NCBI RefSeq assembly: GCF_900142095.1
Contig: NZ_FQZP01000029.1
Location: 1 to 32,972, forward strand
Direction: 5' to 3'
DNA from: Thermoclostridium caenicola
GTDB taxonomy: Bacteria; Bacillota; Clostridia; DSM-8532
Length of the DNA stretch: 32,972 nt
The notes below the pieces were generated by a model, which ran no database searches, was not told the origin of the DNA, and worked only from the letters and a program-made list of their open reading frames with translations. Positions 7,270-16,673 of the stretch are shown one piece after another. Both the position numbers and the translations under genes were made by a program. Within the stretch, counting starts at the first letter, position 1. Every line of letters starts with the position of its first letter.

Positions 7270-8391
7270 TCAGACTGTGATCTTCTTTCCCACAATCAGC
7301 GGCCATTCCTGGTCGCCGATGAGGGTTTTTCCGGCCGTGATGGTGACTCCCTTATCCAGGATGCAGTAATTGAGCTGTGCGCCTTCCTCGACGGTGGTGC
7401 CCTGCATGAGGATGCTGTTTTTGATATGCACGCCCTTCATGACACGGACGCCCCTGTTCAGAACGCTGTTTTCCACTTTCCCTTCAATGATGCAGCCGTC
7501 GGCGATGATGGAGTTTTTGACATCCGCCTCCTCGTTGTATTTGGCAGGCGCTTCATCCTTTACCTTGGTATAGATCTTACGCCTGTCCATCAAAAGCTCG
7601 CGGCGAACCCTGGGATCCAGCAGGTCCATATTGGCCCGGTAATAGAGCTGGATGCTGTTGAGGGGTCTCCAGTATCCCTTGAAGATGTAGGCGTAAATGC
7701 GCATGCTGTCTATGCTGCGAATGATGATGTCCATGACCAGATCGGTATAACCCTTGGCGGCGCTGTCCTGCATCAGTTCGATCAGGAACTTGCGCTTCAT
7801 GATGTAAACGCCCATGGATCCGAGACTGCCGGTGGGATTCAGGGGCTTTTCCTTGAAATCCACGATTCTGCTGTCCTCGTCAATCTCCACGATCCCCAGT
7901 GTCTTCTTGTCGTTTTCGGTCAGATCGTCCAGGGCACGGCAGGCGATGGTGATGTCCGCATCCTTGTCCACATGCTGCTCAAGCATGGGGGTATAATCCA
8001 TGTTATAGATGGCGTAGCCGTTGGCGATCACGACAAACTCCTCGTCGCTTCTTTCCAGGAAGGTCATGTTATTATAAATAGCGTCTGCGCTGCCCTTATA
8101 CCATCCGTTTCCAAACTCCGAGAGATAGGGGGGGAAGATCCTCAGACCTTCATTTTTCCTGTCCAGGTCCCATTCCTTGCCCGAACCCAGATGATCGATG
8201 AGGGAACGGATGCTGTACTGGGTCAGGACGCCCACATTGACGATGCCGGAGTTCACCATGTTGGACAGGGTGAAATCGATGGCCCGATATTTTCCGCCAA
8301 AGGGGATGGCTGCGATGGAACGCTCTACGGACAGTTCTTTCAGCCGGTTGTTTTTTCCGCCTGTCAGGATAATGCCCATGGCTCTTTTCAT
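7270..8391 (-). CDS. glgD: Glucose-1-phosphate adenylyltransferase, GlgD subunit
   Basis: GlgD is the regulatory partner of GlgC in Firmicute ADP-glucose pyrophosphorylase, the committed step of glycogen synthesis. The 373-residue protein has the nucleotidyltransferase fold with [14 protein letters not shown], but the active site is degraded: the pyrophosphorylase loop reads GGKNNRL rather than GGQGSRL as in GlgC next door, and the SGDH metal site of GlgC is NGYA here. A left-handed beta-helix of hexapeptide repeats forms the C-terminus. Its ATG overlaps the glgC stop by 4 bases, and GGAGG is 9 bases upstream. Confidence 0.94.
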   Translation of the reverse strand: MKRAMGIILTGGKNNRLKELSVERSIAAIPFGGKYRAIDFTLSNMVNSGIVNVGVLTQYSIRSLIDHLGSGKEWDLDRKNEGLRIFPPYLSEFGNGWYKGSADAIYNNMTFLERSDEEFVVIANGYAIYNMDYTPMLEQHVDKDADITIACRALDDLTENDKKTLGIVEIDEDSRIVDFKEKPLNPTGSLGSMGVYIMKRKFLIELMQDSAAKGYTDLVMDIIIRSIDSMRIYAYIFKGYWRPLNSIQLYYRANMDLLDPRVRRELLMDRRKIYTKVKDEAPAKYNEEADVKNSIIADGCIIEGKVENSVLNRGVRVMKGVHIKNSILMQGTTVEEGAQLNYCILDKGVTITAGKTLIGDQEWPLIVGKKITV

Positions 8392-9668
8392 TGGCCGTTT
8401 CCTCCCTTCATCAGATAGCCGCCGGAAGGGATTTCGCTGGTGGTGAAATCCTGCGGTATAACAAAATTATCAATGACCACATTTCTGCCGATGGTGGTGC
8501 CGTTGGGTATGACCGTGTTGGAGCCTATGACGGTGATGTTCGTGTTGTAGACCTTGGGATTGTAGAGATTTTCCGCAAACTCGCCCACACCGCAGCGTAC
8601 ATGATTGCCGATAACGCTGCCCTCACCGATGATGGAGCAGTTGATCTCCGCGTTGTGGCCGATGAATGCGTCGGACATGATGATGGAATCCTGTATGACG
8701 GCACCTTCCTGGACGGTTACGCCGGGGAATATCACCGAGTTGCGGACAGTACCGTATATCATGCAGCCTTCCGCAATGATGGATTTGGTAACCTTTCCGG
8801 TCTCACCGATGAAATGGGCCGGATATACCGGGTTGGGCGTGTAGATCTTCCAGTAGGGATCGTACATGTTGAACTCGGGAATGCGATCGATAAGGTTCAT
8901 GTTGGATTCCCAGAAGGCTTGTATGGTACCCACATCACGCCAGTAGCCGGTGAACTGGTAGGCGTATAGATTTTTTCCGTCATTCAGCATGGCCGGAATG
9001 ATGTTTTTTCCAAAGTCGTGTTCCGAGTTAGGATCCTCATGGTCCCGCATCAGGTATTCCTTCAATATGCTCCAATTGAAGATATAGATGCCCATGGAAG
9101 CCAGCGTGCTTTTAGGTTTTTGGGGCTTTTCCTCAAACTCGAAAATCTTGTTGCTGTCGGTTATGTTCATGATCCCATAGCGGCTGGCCTCTTCATAGGG
9201 AACATCGATCACCGAGATAGTGGCATCGGCGTTTTTCTTCTTATGGAATTCCAGCATTTCGGAATAGTTCATTTTGTAGATATGATCTCCCGAGAGGATG
9301 AGGACGTATTTTGGAGAAATCTCTTCCACGTAATTGATGTTCTGGAGTACGGCATCGGCGGTTCCGGAATACCATTCGCCCTTTTCAAAACGCTGATAGG
9401 GGGTCAGAATGGTCAAACCACCGTTCATTCGGTCCAGATCCCAGGGCTTTCCGATGCCGATATGGGAATGAAGCTTGAGGGGTTGGTACTGGGTGAGGAC
9501 GCCGACGGTATCGATATTGGAATTGATGCAGTTGCTCAGTGTAAAGTCGATGATCCTGTATTTTCCTCCGTATAGAACGGCCGGTTTTGCGATGTTGTGG
9601 GTGAGGACACCCAGGCGACTGCCCTGACCGCCGGCCAGGATAAGCGCAATGATCTCTTTACGGGCCAT
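8388..9668 (-). CDS. glgC: Glucose-1-phosphate adenylyltransferase, catalytic subunit GlgC
   Basis: GlgC makes ADP-glucose from ATP and glucose-1-phosphate for glycogen synthesis. The 426-residue protein shows the catalytic loop GGQGSRLG (13-20), [15 protein letters not shown], the metal-site stretch [10 protein letters not shown] and the EFEEKP sugar-binding motif, then a hexapeptide-repeat beta-helix. It is the first gene of the glgC-glgD operon. The start at 9668 has GGGAGGA about 10 bases upstream. No glycogen synthase or branching enzyme is in the window, so the operon is a two-gene unit here. Confidence 0.96.
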   Translation of the reverse strand: MARKEIIALILAGGQGSRLGVLTHNIAKPAVLYGGKYRIIDFTLSNCINSNIDTVGVLTQYQPLKLHSHIGIGKPWDLDRMNGGLTILTPYQRFEKGEWYSGTADAVLQNINYVEEISPKYVLILSGDHIYKMNYSEMLEFHKKKNADATISVIDVPYEEASRYGIMNITDSNKIFEFEEKPQKPKSTLASMGIYIFNWSILKEYLMRDHEDPNSEHDFGKNIIPAMLNDGKNLYAYQFTGYWRDVGTIQAFWESNMNLIDRIPEFNMYDPYWKIYTPNPVYPAHFIGETGKVTKSIIAEGCMIYGTVRNSVIFPGVTVQEGAVIQDSIIMSDAFIGHNAEINCSIIGEGSVIGNHVRCGVGEFAENLYNPKVYNTNITVIGSNTVIPNGTTIGRNVVIDNFVIPQDFTTSEIPSGGYLMKGGNGQ

Positions 9669-9695
9669 ATCGTATATTCCTCCCAGCTTATGTAT

Positions 9696-9724
9696 TGATT
9701 AATATTTACCAATCCTTCTGACAA
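9696..9724 (-). promoter_or_regulatory. Candidate promoter of glgC-glgD
   Basis: On the minus strand TTGTCA (9724-9719) and TAATCA (9701-9696) are 17 bases apart, about 28 bases before the glgC start. The -10 is imperfect. Upstream, 9735-9800 is a GC-rich block with short stems and no clear function. Confidence 0.45.
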
Positions 9725-9865
9725 TAAAACAGAACGATTGTCGGCGATGGGCGCGGAGCGGGCCTGAAAAGCCTGCGGCCGCGGGGCTCACTGCGGCAAT
9801 AAACGTGATATAAAAAACCATAACGAGATTATGATATGATGAAACGGACAAATTAATTAAAAATA

Positions 9866-9894
9866 TTGAAATTTCCTGAGATTATCATTATAAT
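9866..9894 (+). promoter_or_regulatory. Sigma-A promoter of the dnaJ-like/clpB operon
   Basis: TTGAAA (9866-9871), a 17-base spacer and a perfect TATAAT (9889-9894) sit in AT-rich DNA. The predicted start of transcription near 9901 falls inside the CtsR operator. Confidence 0.8.
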
Positions 9895-9901
9895 AATTTA
9901 A

Positions 9902-9918
9902 AGTCAAAGAAAGTCAAA
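9902..9918 (+). promoter_or_regulatory. CtsR operator
   Basis: The sequence AGTCAAAGAAAGTCAAA is a direct heptad repeat that matches the published CtsR consensus (A/G)GTCAAA-NAN-(A/G)GTCAAA at every defined position. CtsR represses clp and related stress genes in Gram-positive bacteria. The operator begins 8 bases after the -10 box, so bound repressor would block initiation of the dnaJ-like/clpB operon. ctsR itself is not in the window. Confidence 0.88.
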
Positions 9919-9946
9919 GTTAAATCCGGCGCAAGGAGGTGCGTCG

Positions 9947-10900
9947 ATGCAATACCGCGACTACTACGAGATTCTGGGCGTTCCAAGGGATGCGACGCAG
10001 GAACAGATTAAGAAGGCATACCGGAAACTGGCCAAGGCATACCATCCGGATGCCCATCCGGGCAATAAGGAGTATGAGGAAAAGTTCAAACAGATCAATG
10101 AGGCCTATGAGGTGCTTGGCAACCCTGAAAACCGGAAGAAATACGACCAGTTGGGAAGCCGGTTTAATTTTGCCAACGGCTTTGACTTTGACCCTTCCCA
10201 ATTCGGCTTCGGAAATACGCGGTATGAGTTCAGAAGCGGCAATGGCCGCGGTTTCAGTGATTTCTTCAACCTGTTTTTCGGTCCCGGTGGCCTGAACATC
10301 GATGATCTTTTCGGCGGCCTGGGGATGGATGGATTCGGCAGGGATGCTGCGGGCTTCAGAGCCTATCGTGCCGGAACCCATGGGTCTGCAAAAGGGGAGG
10401 ACAGGGAAGTTGAGGTCACCATACCGGTCACCGACGGGCTCAAGGGCGCCGAACGCCGGATTGCCATCGATACCCCCGATGGACGGAAAACGCTGGCCAT
10501 AAAGATTCCCAGGGGCATCCAGCCAGGCGGGAAGATTCGCCTGCAAGGCCTCGGCGGAAAGGGTATCGGCAGCGGGCCAAACGGTGATTTGTACCTGGTT
10601 GTCCGCTTTTCTGAGGATGGCCTGAAGCTGAGCGGCCACGACCTCATCATGGATTTGCCGGTTCTGCCGTGGATTGCGGCCCTTGGCGGCGAGCAGACCG
10701 TCGATACGCCCGACGGCAGGATCCTTGTGCGCGTGCCAGAAGGCATTCAGAGCGGCGGCAAGATCAGGATTCCCGGGAAAGGTTATTACACGCCGGCAGG
10801 CGGACGCGGTGATCTCTACCTGACCGTACGCCTGGTCAATCCGCCGACGCTGACTCCGAAACAGCGGAGGCTGTATGAGCAACTGCGGGATGAATCCTGA
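9947..10900 (+). CDS. DnaJ-like co-chaperone (CbpA type, no zinc finger)
   Basis: This is a J-domain co-chaperone that would stimulate DnaK ATPase and hand substrates to DnaK/ClpB. In its 317 residues are a complete J domain (about 5-70, HPD at 33-35), a Gly/Phe-rich linker (about 75-130), and two DnaJ C-terminal beta-barrel domains (about 140-310). The four CxxCxGxG zinc repeats of true DnaJ are absent, so it is a class II/CbpA-like protein. AAGGAGGTG is 5 bases before the ATG at 9947. It is the first gene of a CtsR-controlled unit with clpB 105 bases downstream. Confidence 0.93.
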   Translation: MQYRDYYEILGVPRDATQEQIKKAYRKLAKAYHPDAHPGNKEYEEKFKQINEAYEVLGNPENRKKYDQLGSRFNFANGFDFDPSQFGFGNTRYEFRSGNGRGFSDFFNLFFGPGGLNIDDLFGGLGMDGFGRDAAGFRAYRAGTHGSAKGEDREVEVTIPVTDGLKGAERRIAIDTPDGRKTLAIKIPRGIQPGGKIRLQGLGGKGIGSGPNGDLYLVVRFSEDGLKLSGHDLIMDLPVLPWIAALGGEQTVDTPDGRILVRVPEGIQSGGKIRIPGKGYYTPAGGRGDLYLTVRLVNPPTLTPKQRRLYEQLRDES

Positions 10901-11005
10901 GGGCAGATTGGCTGATTGGCTTTACAGAATGGCAGGATGGCTGAGAAAAAAGACAAGGGGTTCCCTGCTTTTTTAGGGGACAGGCATCGGAATTGAGGTG
11001 GTTTT

Positions 11006-13603
11006 ATGAATCTTGAACGATTTACAGAAAAAGCGCAGCAGGCGGTGGTTGAGTCCCAGCAGATTGCCATCCGCATGGACCATCAGCAGGTGGACGCGGA
11101 ACATATGGCCCTTGCCCTGGTTGAGCAGGAAGACGGGCTGATACCCAGAATCCTCCTGTCACTGGGTATCAGCCCGCAGGAACTGGGCGGACGGATCAGG
11201 AGCGAACTGGAAAGGCAACCCAAGGTATATGGCGCAGCAGCTTCCAATGTCTATGCCACCCGGCGGTTCAACCAGATCCTGCTTGCGGCCGAGGACATAG
11301 CGAAAAAACAGCAGGACGAATATGTCAGTGTGGAACATATCTTTCTGGCGCTCATGCAGGAAAGGAACGGTTACATCAAGGGGCTGATGCAGCAGTACGG
11401 CGTTGACCGGGAGCGCTTTGAAGAGGCTCTGGCCCGGATTAAGGGCGGCCGCCGCGTGACCAGCCAGAACCCGGAGATGAGCTACCAGGCCCTGGAGAAA
11501 TACGGGCGCGACCTGGTGGAGCTGGCCAGAAAGGGAAAACTTGACCCGGTTATTGGCCGTGATGCGGAGATCCGCCGCGTCATCCGGATCCTTTCCCGAA
11601 GGACCAAGAACAACCCGGTTCTGATCGGAGAGCCCGGCGTGGGTAAAACAGCAGTTGTGGAAGGCCTGGCCCAGCGCATTCTCAAGGGCGATGTGCCCGA
11701 TGGGCTCAAGAACAAGACCATCTTTGCGCTGGACATGGGTGCGCTGATTGCGGGCGCCAAGTTCCGTGGCGAGTTCGAGGAACGCCTGAAAGCGGTTCTC
11801 CAGGAAATTGAGCAGTCGGATGGCCGCATCATCCTATTCATCGATGAGATTCACAATATTGTTGGGGCCGGAAGGGCAGAAGGCGCCATGGATGCCGGCA
11901 ATATCCTCAAGCCCATGCTGGCCAGGGGCGAGCTCCATTGCATAGGCGCCACCACTCTGGATGAATACAGGAAGTATATCGAGAAGGATGCCGCCCTGGA
12001 GCGGCGCTTCCAGACCGTGCTCGTGGATCAGCCCACGGTGGAGGATACCATATCCATCTTAAGGGGCTTAAAGGAGCGCTTTGAGATACACCATGGCGTG
12101 AGGATAACCGACAATGCCATCATTGCCTGCGCGGTCCTGTCCAACCGGTATATCACCGATCGCTTCCTTCCCGACAAGGCCATTGACCTGATGGACGAGG
12201 CGGCCGCCATGCTGAGGACCGAGATTGACAGCATGCCTTCCGAACTGGATGAGATCAGCCGGCGCATCATGCAGTTGGAGATCGAGGCGCAGGCCCTGAA
12301 AAAGGAAACCGACAGGGGATCCCAGGAACGTCTTGCTTCCATCGAGGACGAGATCGCCGGGCTCAAGGATCGGGCCAACCGGATGAAGGCCCAGTGGGAA
12401 CTGGAAAAGGAATACATCCGGCGGGAAAAGGAACTGAAGGAGCAAATCGAGCAGGTACGGCTGGAGATAGAGCAGGCAGAGCGGCATTATGACCTTGAAC
12501 GGCTGGCCGTTCTGAAGCATGGCAGGCTGCCCGAGCTGGAATCCCGGCTTGCGGCTGAGAAACAGAAGCAGAAGGAACTGGCGGGCCGCATGCTCAAGGA
12601 GGAGGTCACCGAGGAAGAGATAGCGGAAATCATCTCCAGGTGGACCGGCATCCCGGTGACACGCCTGATGGAGGAAGAGAGGGAAAAGCTTCTCAACCTG
12701 GACAGGATCCTGCACAAACGGGTGATAGGCCAGGATGAGGCGGTCCAGGCCGTCGCCGATGCGGTACTGCGCGCCAGGGCAGGACTGAAGGACGTCAAAC
12801 GCCCCATCGGTTCCTTCATATTCCTGGGGCCCACGGGCGTTGGCAAGACCGAACTGGCCAGAGCCTTGTCGGAAGCACTGTTTGATTCCGAGGACAACAT
12901 GGTCCGAATAGACATGAGCGAGTATATGGAAAAGCATGCGGTGGCACGCCTCATAGGCGCACCACCCGGTTATGTGGGATACGAGGAGGGCGGACAGCTG
13001 ACCGAGGCCGTGCGCAGAAAGCCCTACAGTGTCATCCTCTTTGATGAGATTGAAAAGGCCCATCCCGATGTCTTCAATCTTCTGCTCCAGATCCTGGATG
13101 ACGGACGGCTCACCGATAGCCAGGGGCGTGTGGTAAACTTCAAGAACACGGTCATCATCATGACCTCCAACATCGGAAGCGATATCCTGCTGGAGGGTGC
13201 CAACGAAGAGGGTGAACTGAGCGAAGATGTGAGGGAGAGGGTGATGTCCCTGCTGAGAAGGGGGTTCAGGCCGGAATTCCTCAATCGCGTCGATGAAATC
13301 GTCCTCTTCAAACCCCTCACCAGAAAGGAGATCAGGGCCATTGTCGGTCTGGTGCTGGAAAGCCTTTCCAAACGCCTGGAAGATCGGCATATCCGTATCG
13401 AGACCACGGAACGGGCTTTGGAGCGGATGGTGGAGGAAGGCTGGTCGCCCGTATACGGCGCACGCCCCATCAGGCGATACATCCAGAAGATCGTGGAAAC
13501 AGGGCTTGGCAGGATGATCATCAACGGAGAAATCGCGGAAGGGGATACGGCGCTCATCGATGCCGATGGAACAGGTATTGTGATCAAAAGAAAGCAGGAA
13601 TAA
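11006..13603 (+). CDS. clpB: ATP-dependent disaggregase ClpB
   Basis: ClpB is a hexameric AAA+ machine that, with DnaK and a J protein, pulls polypeptides out of aggregates. The 865-residue length is typical. Visible parts: N domain (1-150, [14 protein letters not shown]); first AAA+ module with Walker A GEPGVGKT at 208-215; long coiled-coil middle domain (about 405-530), which distinguishes ClpB from ClpA and ClpC; second Walker A GPTGVGKT at 608-615 followed by [12 protein letters not shown]-terminal domain. No ClpP-docking IGF/IGL loop was noticed. It is the second gene of the CtsR-controlled unit and ends at a strong terminator. Confidence 0.97.
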   Translation: MNLERFTEKAQQAVVESQQIAIRMDHQQVDAEHMALALVEQEDGLIPRILLSLGISPQELGGRIRSELERQPKVYGAAASNVYATRRFNQILLAAEDIAKKQQDEYVSVEHIFLALMQERNGYIKGLMQQYGVDRERFEEALARIKGGRRVTSQNPEMSYQALEKYGRDLVELARKGKLDPVIGRDAEIRRVIRILSRRTKNNPVLIGEPGVGKTAVVEGLAQRILKGDVPDGLKNKTIFALDMGALIAGAKFRGEFEERLKAVLQEIEQSDGRIILFIDEIHNIVGAGRAEGAMDAGNILKPMLARGELHCIGATTLDEYRKYIEKDAALERRFQTVLVDQPTVEDTISILRGLKERFEIHHGVRITDNAIIACAVLSNRYITDRFLPDKAIDLMDEAAAMLRTEIDSMPSELDEISRRIMQLEIEAQALKKETDRGSQERLASIEDEIAGLKDRANRMKAQWELEKEYIRREKELKEQIEQVRLEIEQAERHYDLERLAVLKHGRLPELESRLAAEKQKQKELAGRMLKEEVTEEEIAEIISRWTGIPVTRLMEEEREKLLNLDRILHKRVIGQDEAVQAVADAVLRARAGLKDVKRPIGSFIFLGPTGVGKTELARALSEALFDSEDNMVRIDMSEYMEKHAVARLIGAPPGYVGYEEGGQLTEAVRRKPYSVILFDEIEKAHPDVFNLLLQILDDGRLTDSQGRVVNFKNTVIIMTSNIGSDILLEGANEEGELSEDVRERVMSLLRRGFRPEFLNRVDEIVLFKPLTRKEIRAIVGLVLESLSKRLEDRHIRIETTERALERMVEEGWSPVYGARPIRRYIQKIVETGLGRMIINGEIAEGDTALIDADGTGIVIKRKQE

Positions 13604-13611
13604 GGATACGC

Positions 13612-13642
13612 CCGGCCGGATTTTTTGCCGGCCGGCTTTTTT
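13612..13642 (+). terminator. Rho-independent terminator after clpB
   Basis: CCGGCCGG (13612-13619) pairs with CCGGCCGG (13628-13635) around an 8-base loop, followed by six T's (13637-13642), 8 bases after the clpB stop. Confidence 0.9.
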
Positions 13643-13654
13643 CATTTTCAGGGC

Positions 13655-13684
13655 AGCAAAAAAGGAGAGTTGCTACTCTCCTTT
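13655..13684 (-). terminator. Terminator of the zinc-ribbon gene
   Basis: AAAGGAGAGT (13661-13670) pairs perfectly with ACTCTCCTTT (13675-13684) around a TGCT loop. On the minus strand the stem is followed by a T run, so it ends the zinc-ribbon transcript coming from the right. Confidence 0.88.
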
Positions 13685-13706
13685 GTCATCACAGCGTTAC
13701 CGGAAA

Positions 13707-13874
13707 TTAATACCTGTCGCGATTTGCCATTCTCTGAGCCTTTCTGGCCCTCCTGCATTCCGGACATCTCTGGGGCTCGTTTTCAAAGCCCTTTTCCTTG
13801 TAAAAAGCCTGCTCACCTTCTGTAAAGACGAACTCTGCGCCGCAATCTTTGCACTTCAGCTGCTTGTCTGCCAT
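13707..13874 (-). CDS. Small zinc-ribbon protein (zinc-ribbon domain family)
   Basis: A 55-residue basic protein with two CxxC knuckles (C8/C11 in CKDC and C37/C40 in CPEC), the FTEGEQAFYKEKGF segment between them, and a basic tail RRARKAQRMANRDRY. This matches the short zinc-ribbon proteins (zf-trcl type) common in Clostridia, whose function is unknown; nucleic-acid or ribosome binding is a guess. AAGGAGG lies 11 bases before the ATG at 13874. It is monocistronic, with its own terminator, and is convergent with clpB. Its leader can fold over the ribosome-binding site. Confidence 0.9.
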   Translation of the reverse strand: MADKQLKCKDCGAEFVFTEGEQAFYKEKGFENEPQRCPECRRARKAQRMANRDRY

Positions 13875-13885
13875 CTCTTTCAAAA

Positions 13886-13952
13886 CCTCCTTAAACTATT
13901 TCGGATGATACAAAACTCGAAACTGGGACCCTCATCCGATATTTAAAGGAGG
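13886..13952 (-). promoter_or_regulatory. Leader stem that can sequester the zinc-ribbon ribosome-binding site
   Basis: In plus coordinates CCTCCTTAAA (13886-13895, the complement of the Shine-Dalgarno) pairs with TTTAAAGGAGG (13942-13952) with one bulged base. Inside it CGGATGA (13902-13908) pairs with TCATCCG (13932-13938). In the minus-strand transcript this pairs the AAGGAGG of the zinc-ribbon gene with an upstream CCTCC, suggesting translational control. Confidence 0.6.
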
Positions 13953-14003
13953 ACTGGGGCAGAGTTCGATTTGTAACAATCCAAAATCATAATGGCTTTA
14001 TAT

Positions 14004-14031
14004 AGTATATCACGCATTGGGAAAAAAACAA
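14004..14031 (-). promoter_or_regulatory. Candidate promoter of the zinc-ribbon gene
   Basis: On the minus strand TTGTTT (14031-14026) precedes, after 16 bases, an extended -10 TGA-TATACT (-10 at 14009-14004). The predicted start near 13997 gives a leader of about 120 bases that contains the stem at 13886-13952. Confidence 0.55.
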
Positions 14032-14128
14032 GGGGTTTTTGTACTGTATGAACTGAAATTTTTTGTAAAAAGTGTGGGATGCAGGATGCAGCCCTCATAA
14101 AAAGAGTCTACCTTGGCATCCTATTACA

Positions 14129-14200
14129 TGGTAAAATGGAAATGCTTCAGTCATGAGATCGCGTGAAAGCGGTCACCGGTTGACAGGATTTCCTGACCGG
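14129..14200 (+). promoter_or_regulatory. Possible cdd promoter and leader hairpin
   Basis: The stretch 14032-14227 before cdd holds an extended -10 like TGGTAAAAT (14129-14137) without a good -35. A hairpin at 14176-14200 pairs CCGGT with ACCGG and CAGG with CCTG, with a 3-base bulge. Neither is strong evidence, and nothing else was found in this gap. Confidence 0.3.
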
Positions 14201-14227
14201 GAATCAGCATGTTCGGGGGGAATGGAT

Positions 14228-14674
14228 ATGAGCAAGGGCGCTCAGGACAATGACAGAATAATGGAAGGCCTTTCGGCCCGGGAAATGGTGGATATGGCCC
14301 TCAGGGCGCAGCAGCATGCCTATGTACCCTATTCCGGGTTCCATGTGGGTGCCGCCGTCCTCGCAGACAACGGGAAGGTTTATACAGGCTGCAATATCGA
14401 GAATGCCTCGTTTGGCGCAACCATCTGCGCCGAGAGAACGGCCATTGCCAAGGCTGTTTCCGACGGCGCCAGAAGGATCCTGGCCGTGGCGGTCTCCAGT
14501 GACAGCGAGGGTCCCACACAGCCCTGCGGAATTTGCCGGCAGGTAATGAGCGAATTCTGCTCGGAAGACATGCCCCTCTATCTGAGCAACCGTAACGGTG
14601 AGTATGCGGAGTACGCGTTCCGGGAGCTTCTGCCAAACCAGTTTGTTCTGAAATCCAAACCAAATGCAGATTGA
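14228..14674 (+). CDS. cdd: Cytidine deaminase
   Basis: Cytidine deaminase turns (deoxy)cytidine into (deoxy)uridine in pyrimidine salvage. The 148-residue protein carries the zinc site: C67 and catalytic E69 in TICAERTA, C100 and C103 in PCGICRQ. The substrate region YVPYSGFHVGAAV and the NIENASFG motif are present, and the length suits the homotetrameric class. The frame opens further upstream, but the ATG at 14228 has a G-rich site (14215-14219) about 8 bases away; ATG 14222 is an alternative. era follows 42 bases later, a frequent clostridial pairing. Confidence 0.95.
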   Translation: MSKGAQDNDRIMEGLSAREMVDMALRAQQHAYVPYSGFHVGAAVLADNGKVYTGCNIENASFGATICAERTAIAKAVSDGARRILAVAVSSDSEGPTQPCGICRQVMSEFCSEDMPLYLSNRNGEYAEYAFRELLPNQFVLKSKPNAD

Positions 14675-14716
14675 CGATAACCTCGATCAGATTAGGAAAA
14701 GGGCGGGAGGAAAGCG

Positions 14717-15610
14717 ATGGCATTCAAATCGGGTTTTATCACCATTATCGGAAGACCTAACGTGGGGAAATCCACGCTGCTGAATCTTCTGACAGGCGAG
14801 AAGGTCTCCATTATTTCCAGGAAGCCGCAAACCACCAGGCACAACATACGGACCGTCGTGACACGGGAAGATTTCCAGATGGTCTTTGTGGATACCCCCG
14901 GCATCCACAAGCCCAAGAACAAGCTGGGCGAATTCATGATGAATGCGGCCATGGATACCCTGGATGATGTGGATATCGTCCTGTACATGGTGGAGGCCAC
15001 CGAGAATGAAATCGGTCCCGGCGACCAGTCCATCATAGCTGCCCTGAAAAAAGTCCACACACCGGTCATCCTGGCCATCAACAAGGTGGATCTGGTTGAA
15101 AAGTCCAGTCTTCTGCCTTTGATTGACATGTACAGCAAGGCCCATGATTTCAGGGAGATCGTTCCCATCAGCGCAACCGATCCCAGAACGGTGGAGCTGA
15201 TGTTCGGTATTCTGAAGAAATACCTTCCTGAAGGAGAAAAGCTCTACCCCGACGACATGCTGACCGATCAGCCTGCCAAGGTTCTGGTCCAGGAGCTTAT
15301 CAGGGAGAAAATGCTGGAGCTTCTGGATGACGAGGTGCCTCACGGGGTTGGCATCGAAGTGGTGCGCTACAATGAGAACGAGGAGAGGAATATCCTGGGC
15401 ATCGATGCCAATATCTACTGTGAAAAAGCCTCCCATAAGGCCATCATCATCGGAAAGGGCGGCGAAATGCTGAAGAGGATTGGTATCCGGGCCAGGGAGG
15501 ATATTGAACGGCTGTTCGGCATGAAGGTTGTGCTCAAGCTCTGGGTCAAAGTCAAGGAAGACTGGCGCAATAGTGATTATATGCTCAACGAACTTGGGTA
15601 TAAATCATAG
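14717..15610 (+). CDS. era: Ribosome assembly GTPase Era
   Basis: Era binds the 3' end of 16S rRNA and checks 30S maturation. The 297-residue protein has a G domain with GRPNVGKS (12-19), the switch region KPQTTRHNI, DTPG and NKVD, then a C-terminal KH domain with the GKGG loop (246-249). GGGAGG lies just upstream of the ATG. recO starts 13 bases after its stop, the usual era-recO order. Confidence 0.97.
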   Translation: MAFKSGFITIIGRPNVGKSTLLNLLTGEKVSIISRKPQTTRHNIRTVVTREDFQMVFVDTPGIHKPKNKLGEFMMNAAMDTLDDVDIVLYMVEATENEIGPGDQSIIAALKKVHTPVILAINKVDLVEKSSLLPLIDMYSKAHDFREIVPISATDPRTVELMFGILKKYLPEGEKLYPDDMLTDQPAKVLVQELIREKMLELLDDEVPHGVGIEVVRYNENEERNILGIDANIYCEKASHKAIIIGKGGEMLKRIGIRAREDIERLFGMKVVLKLWVKVKEDWRNSDYMLNELGYKS

Positions 15611-15623
15611 AGAGGAGCCTGCC

Positions 15624-16388
15624 ATGGCGCTTATCCGGACGAAGGGCCTGGTCATAAAAGAGGTTTATGTGGACGATGCCGACAAGATCATCACCCTGAT
15701 GACAGAGGACATCGGAAAAATTTCGGTTTCGGCCAGGGGGGCGAGGAAAAACGGCAGGCAGGCCTATGGGACGCAGATCCTGACCTATGGCCAGTATATC
15801 CTGTATAAGGGCCGCAACAGTTACAGCCTGAACGGGTGCGATATCCTGACTTCCTTTTTTGACCTGGCCAATGACCTGGAAAGATTTACATATGCCGCCC
15901 ATATGATGGAGCTGGCATCGGATGCATGCACCGATGACCAGACCACGGGCAGGGTGCTGAATCTTCTTCTGCATGGACTGAATGCGCTGAACAAGGGCAG
16001 GGAGCCCATGCTGATATCCTCAGCCTTCAGTATGAAGCTTGCGCAGGTTTGCGGCTATCCGCCCCACGTGACAAGCTGTGCGAATTGTCACACCAAAGAG
16101 CTTGAAACCATATACTTCAGTTTTAAGAAATGCGGCTTCATCTGCGAGGTTTGTGCCAAAAACGACGGCGATGCGCTCCCTGTGACCATTGGCACGGCCA
16201 AGGCCATACTGCATGTACTTTGCTCCGATCAGGCGGGTGTCTTCAGTTTTAACCTTTCTTCAGAGAATCTTGAGCGGTTTTCCGATATCTCGAACCGCTA
16301 CATTGCGGAGAGATTTGATAAAAGGTATGAGAAACTGAATTACCTGAAAGAGATTAGACAGGTATCCTATCATTTAGGGGGGGAATGA
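15624..16388 (+). CDS. recO: DNA repair protein RecO
   Basis: RecO loads RecA on SSB-coated gaps with RecR. The 254-residue protein has the N-terminal OB fold (KGLVIKEVYVDDADKIITLMT), a helical middle part and a zinc finger formed by C152/C155 (CANC) and C174/C177 (CEVC). The frame is open 32 codons upstream inside era, but the ATG at 15624 has AGAGGAG at 6 bases and matches the family start. The next gene starts 4 bases after its stop. Confidence 0.95.
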   Translation: MALIRTKGLVIKEVYVDDADKIITLMTEDIGKISVSARGARKNGRQAYGTQILTYGQYILYKGRNSYSLNGCDILTSFFDLANDLERFTYAAHMMELASDACTDDQTTGRVLNLLLHGLNALNKGREPMLISSAFSMKLAQVCGYPPHVTSCANCHTKELETIYFSFKKCGFICEVCAKNDGDALPVTIGTAKAILHVLCSDQAGVFSFNLSSENLERFSDISNRYIAERFDKRYEKLNYLKEIRQVSYHLGGE

Positions 16389-16391
16389 TGC

Positions 16392-16673
16392 TTGAAAAAG
16401 TACCTGTTCAGTTCCGGTGAGGTCATGTATGAAAGAAACCGGAAAAAGCTGGCTGAGGGTGTGTTTGTTGCTGAATTCCTGCAGTATGCCAATGTGGAGC
16501 CCGGCGCCGAATACATCGGAGTCGGAAAGCTCAATGACAAAGAGGTGGAGATCAGGTTCAGCCTGGCCGATGATCAGCTGGAACACGTAAAAATGAAGTA
16601 TACCTACAATATTCTCATGCAGTCCGATCTTCTGAATGCCAGCTGGAAGGCATACGAGATAACCTATATCTGA
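16392..16673 (+). CDS. Hypothetical 93-residue protein in the recO operon
   Basis: I do not recognise this protein. It starts with a TTG at 16392, 8 bases after a G-rich site (16378-16383) that overlaps the recO end; the ATG at 16388 stops after ten codons, and an in-frame ATG exists at residue 12. The protein is soluble, mixed alpha/beta, with no signal peptide, Cys motif or membrane span, and ends MKYTYNILMQSDLLNASWKA. The tight spacing with recO points to co-translation. It could instead start at the later ATG (82 residues). Confidence 0.75.
   Translation: MKKYLFSSGEVMYERNRKKLAEGVFVAEFLQYANVEPGAEYIGVGKLNDKEVEIRFSLADDQLEHVKMKYTYNILMQSDLLNASWKAYEITYI

Noticed and set aside
7186-8418. A 410-residue open frame on the plus strand
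   Set aside because: It is the antisense shadow of glgD, has no family motifs, and the minus-strand frame carries the complete nucleotidyltransferase.
9900-9946. A CIRCE/HrcA element in front of the dnaJ-like gene
   Set aside because: There is no TTAGCACTC-N9-GAGTGCTAA inverted repeat; the repeat present is direct and matches CtsR.
12068-13645. A 525-residue open frame on the minus strand
   Set aside because: It is antisense to clpB, with a composition typical of a reverse-frame shadow and no ribosome-binding site.
14180-14208. TTGACA at 14180-14185 as a cdd promoter
   Set aside because: No -10 box is found 16-18 bases downstream, and the hexamer lies within a hairpin.
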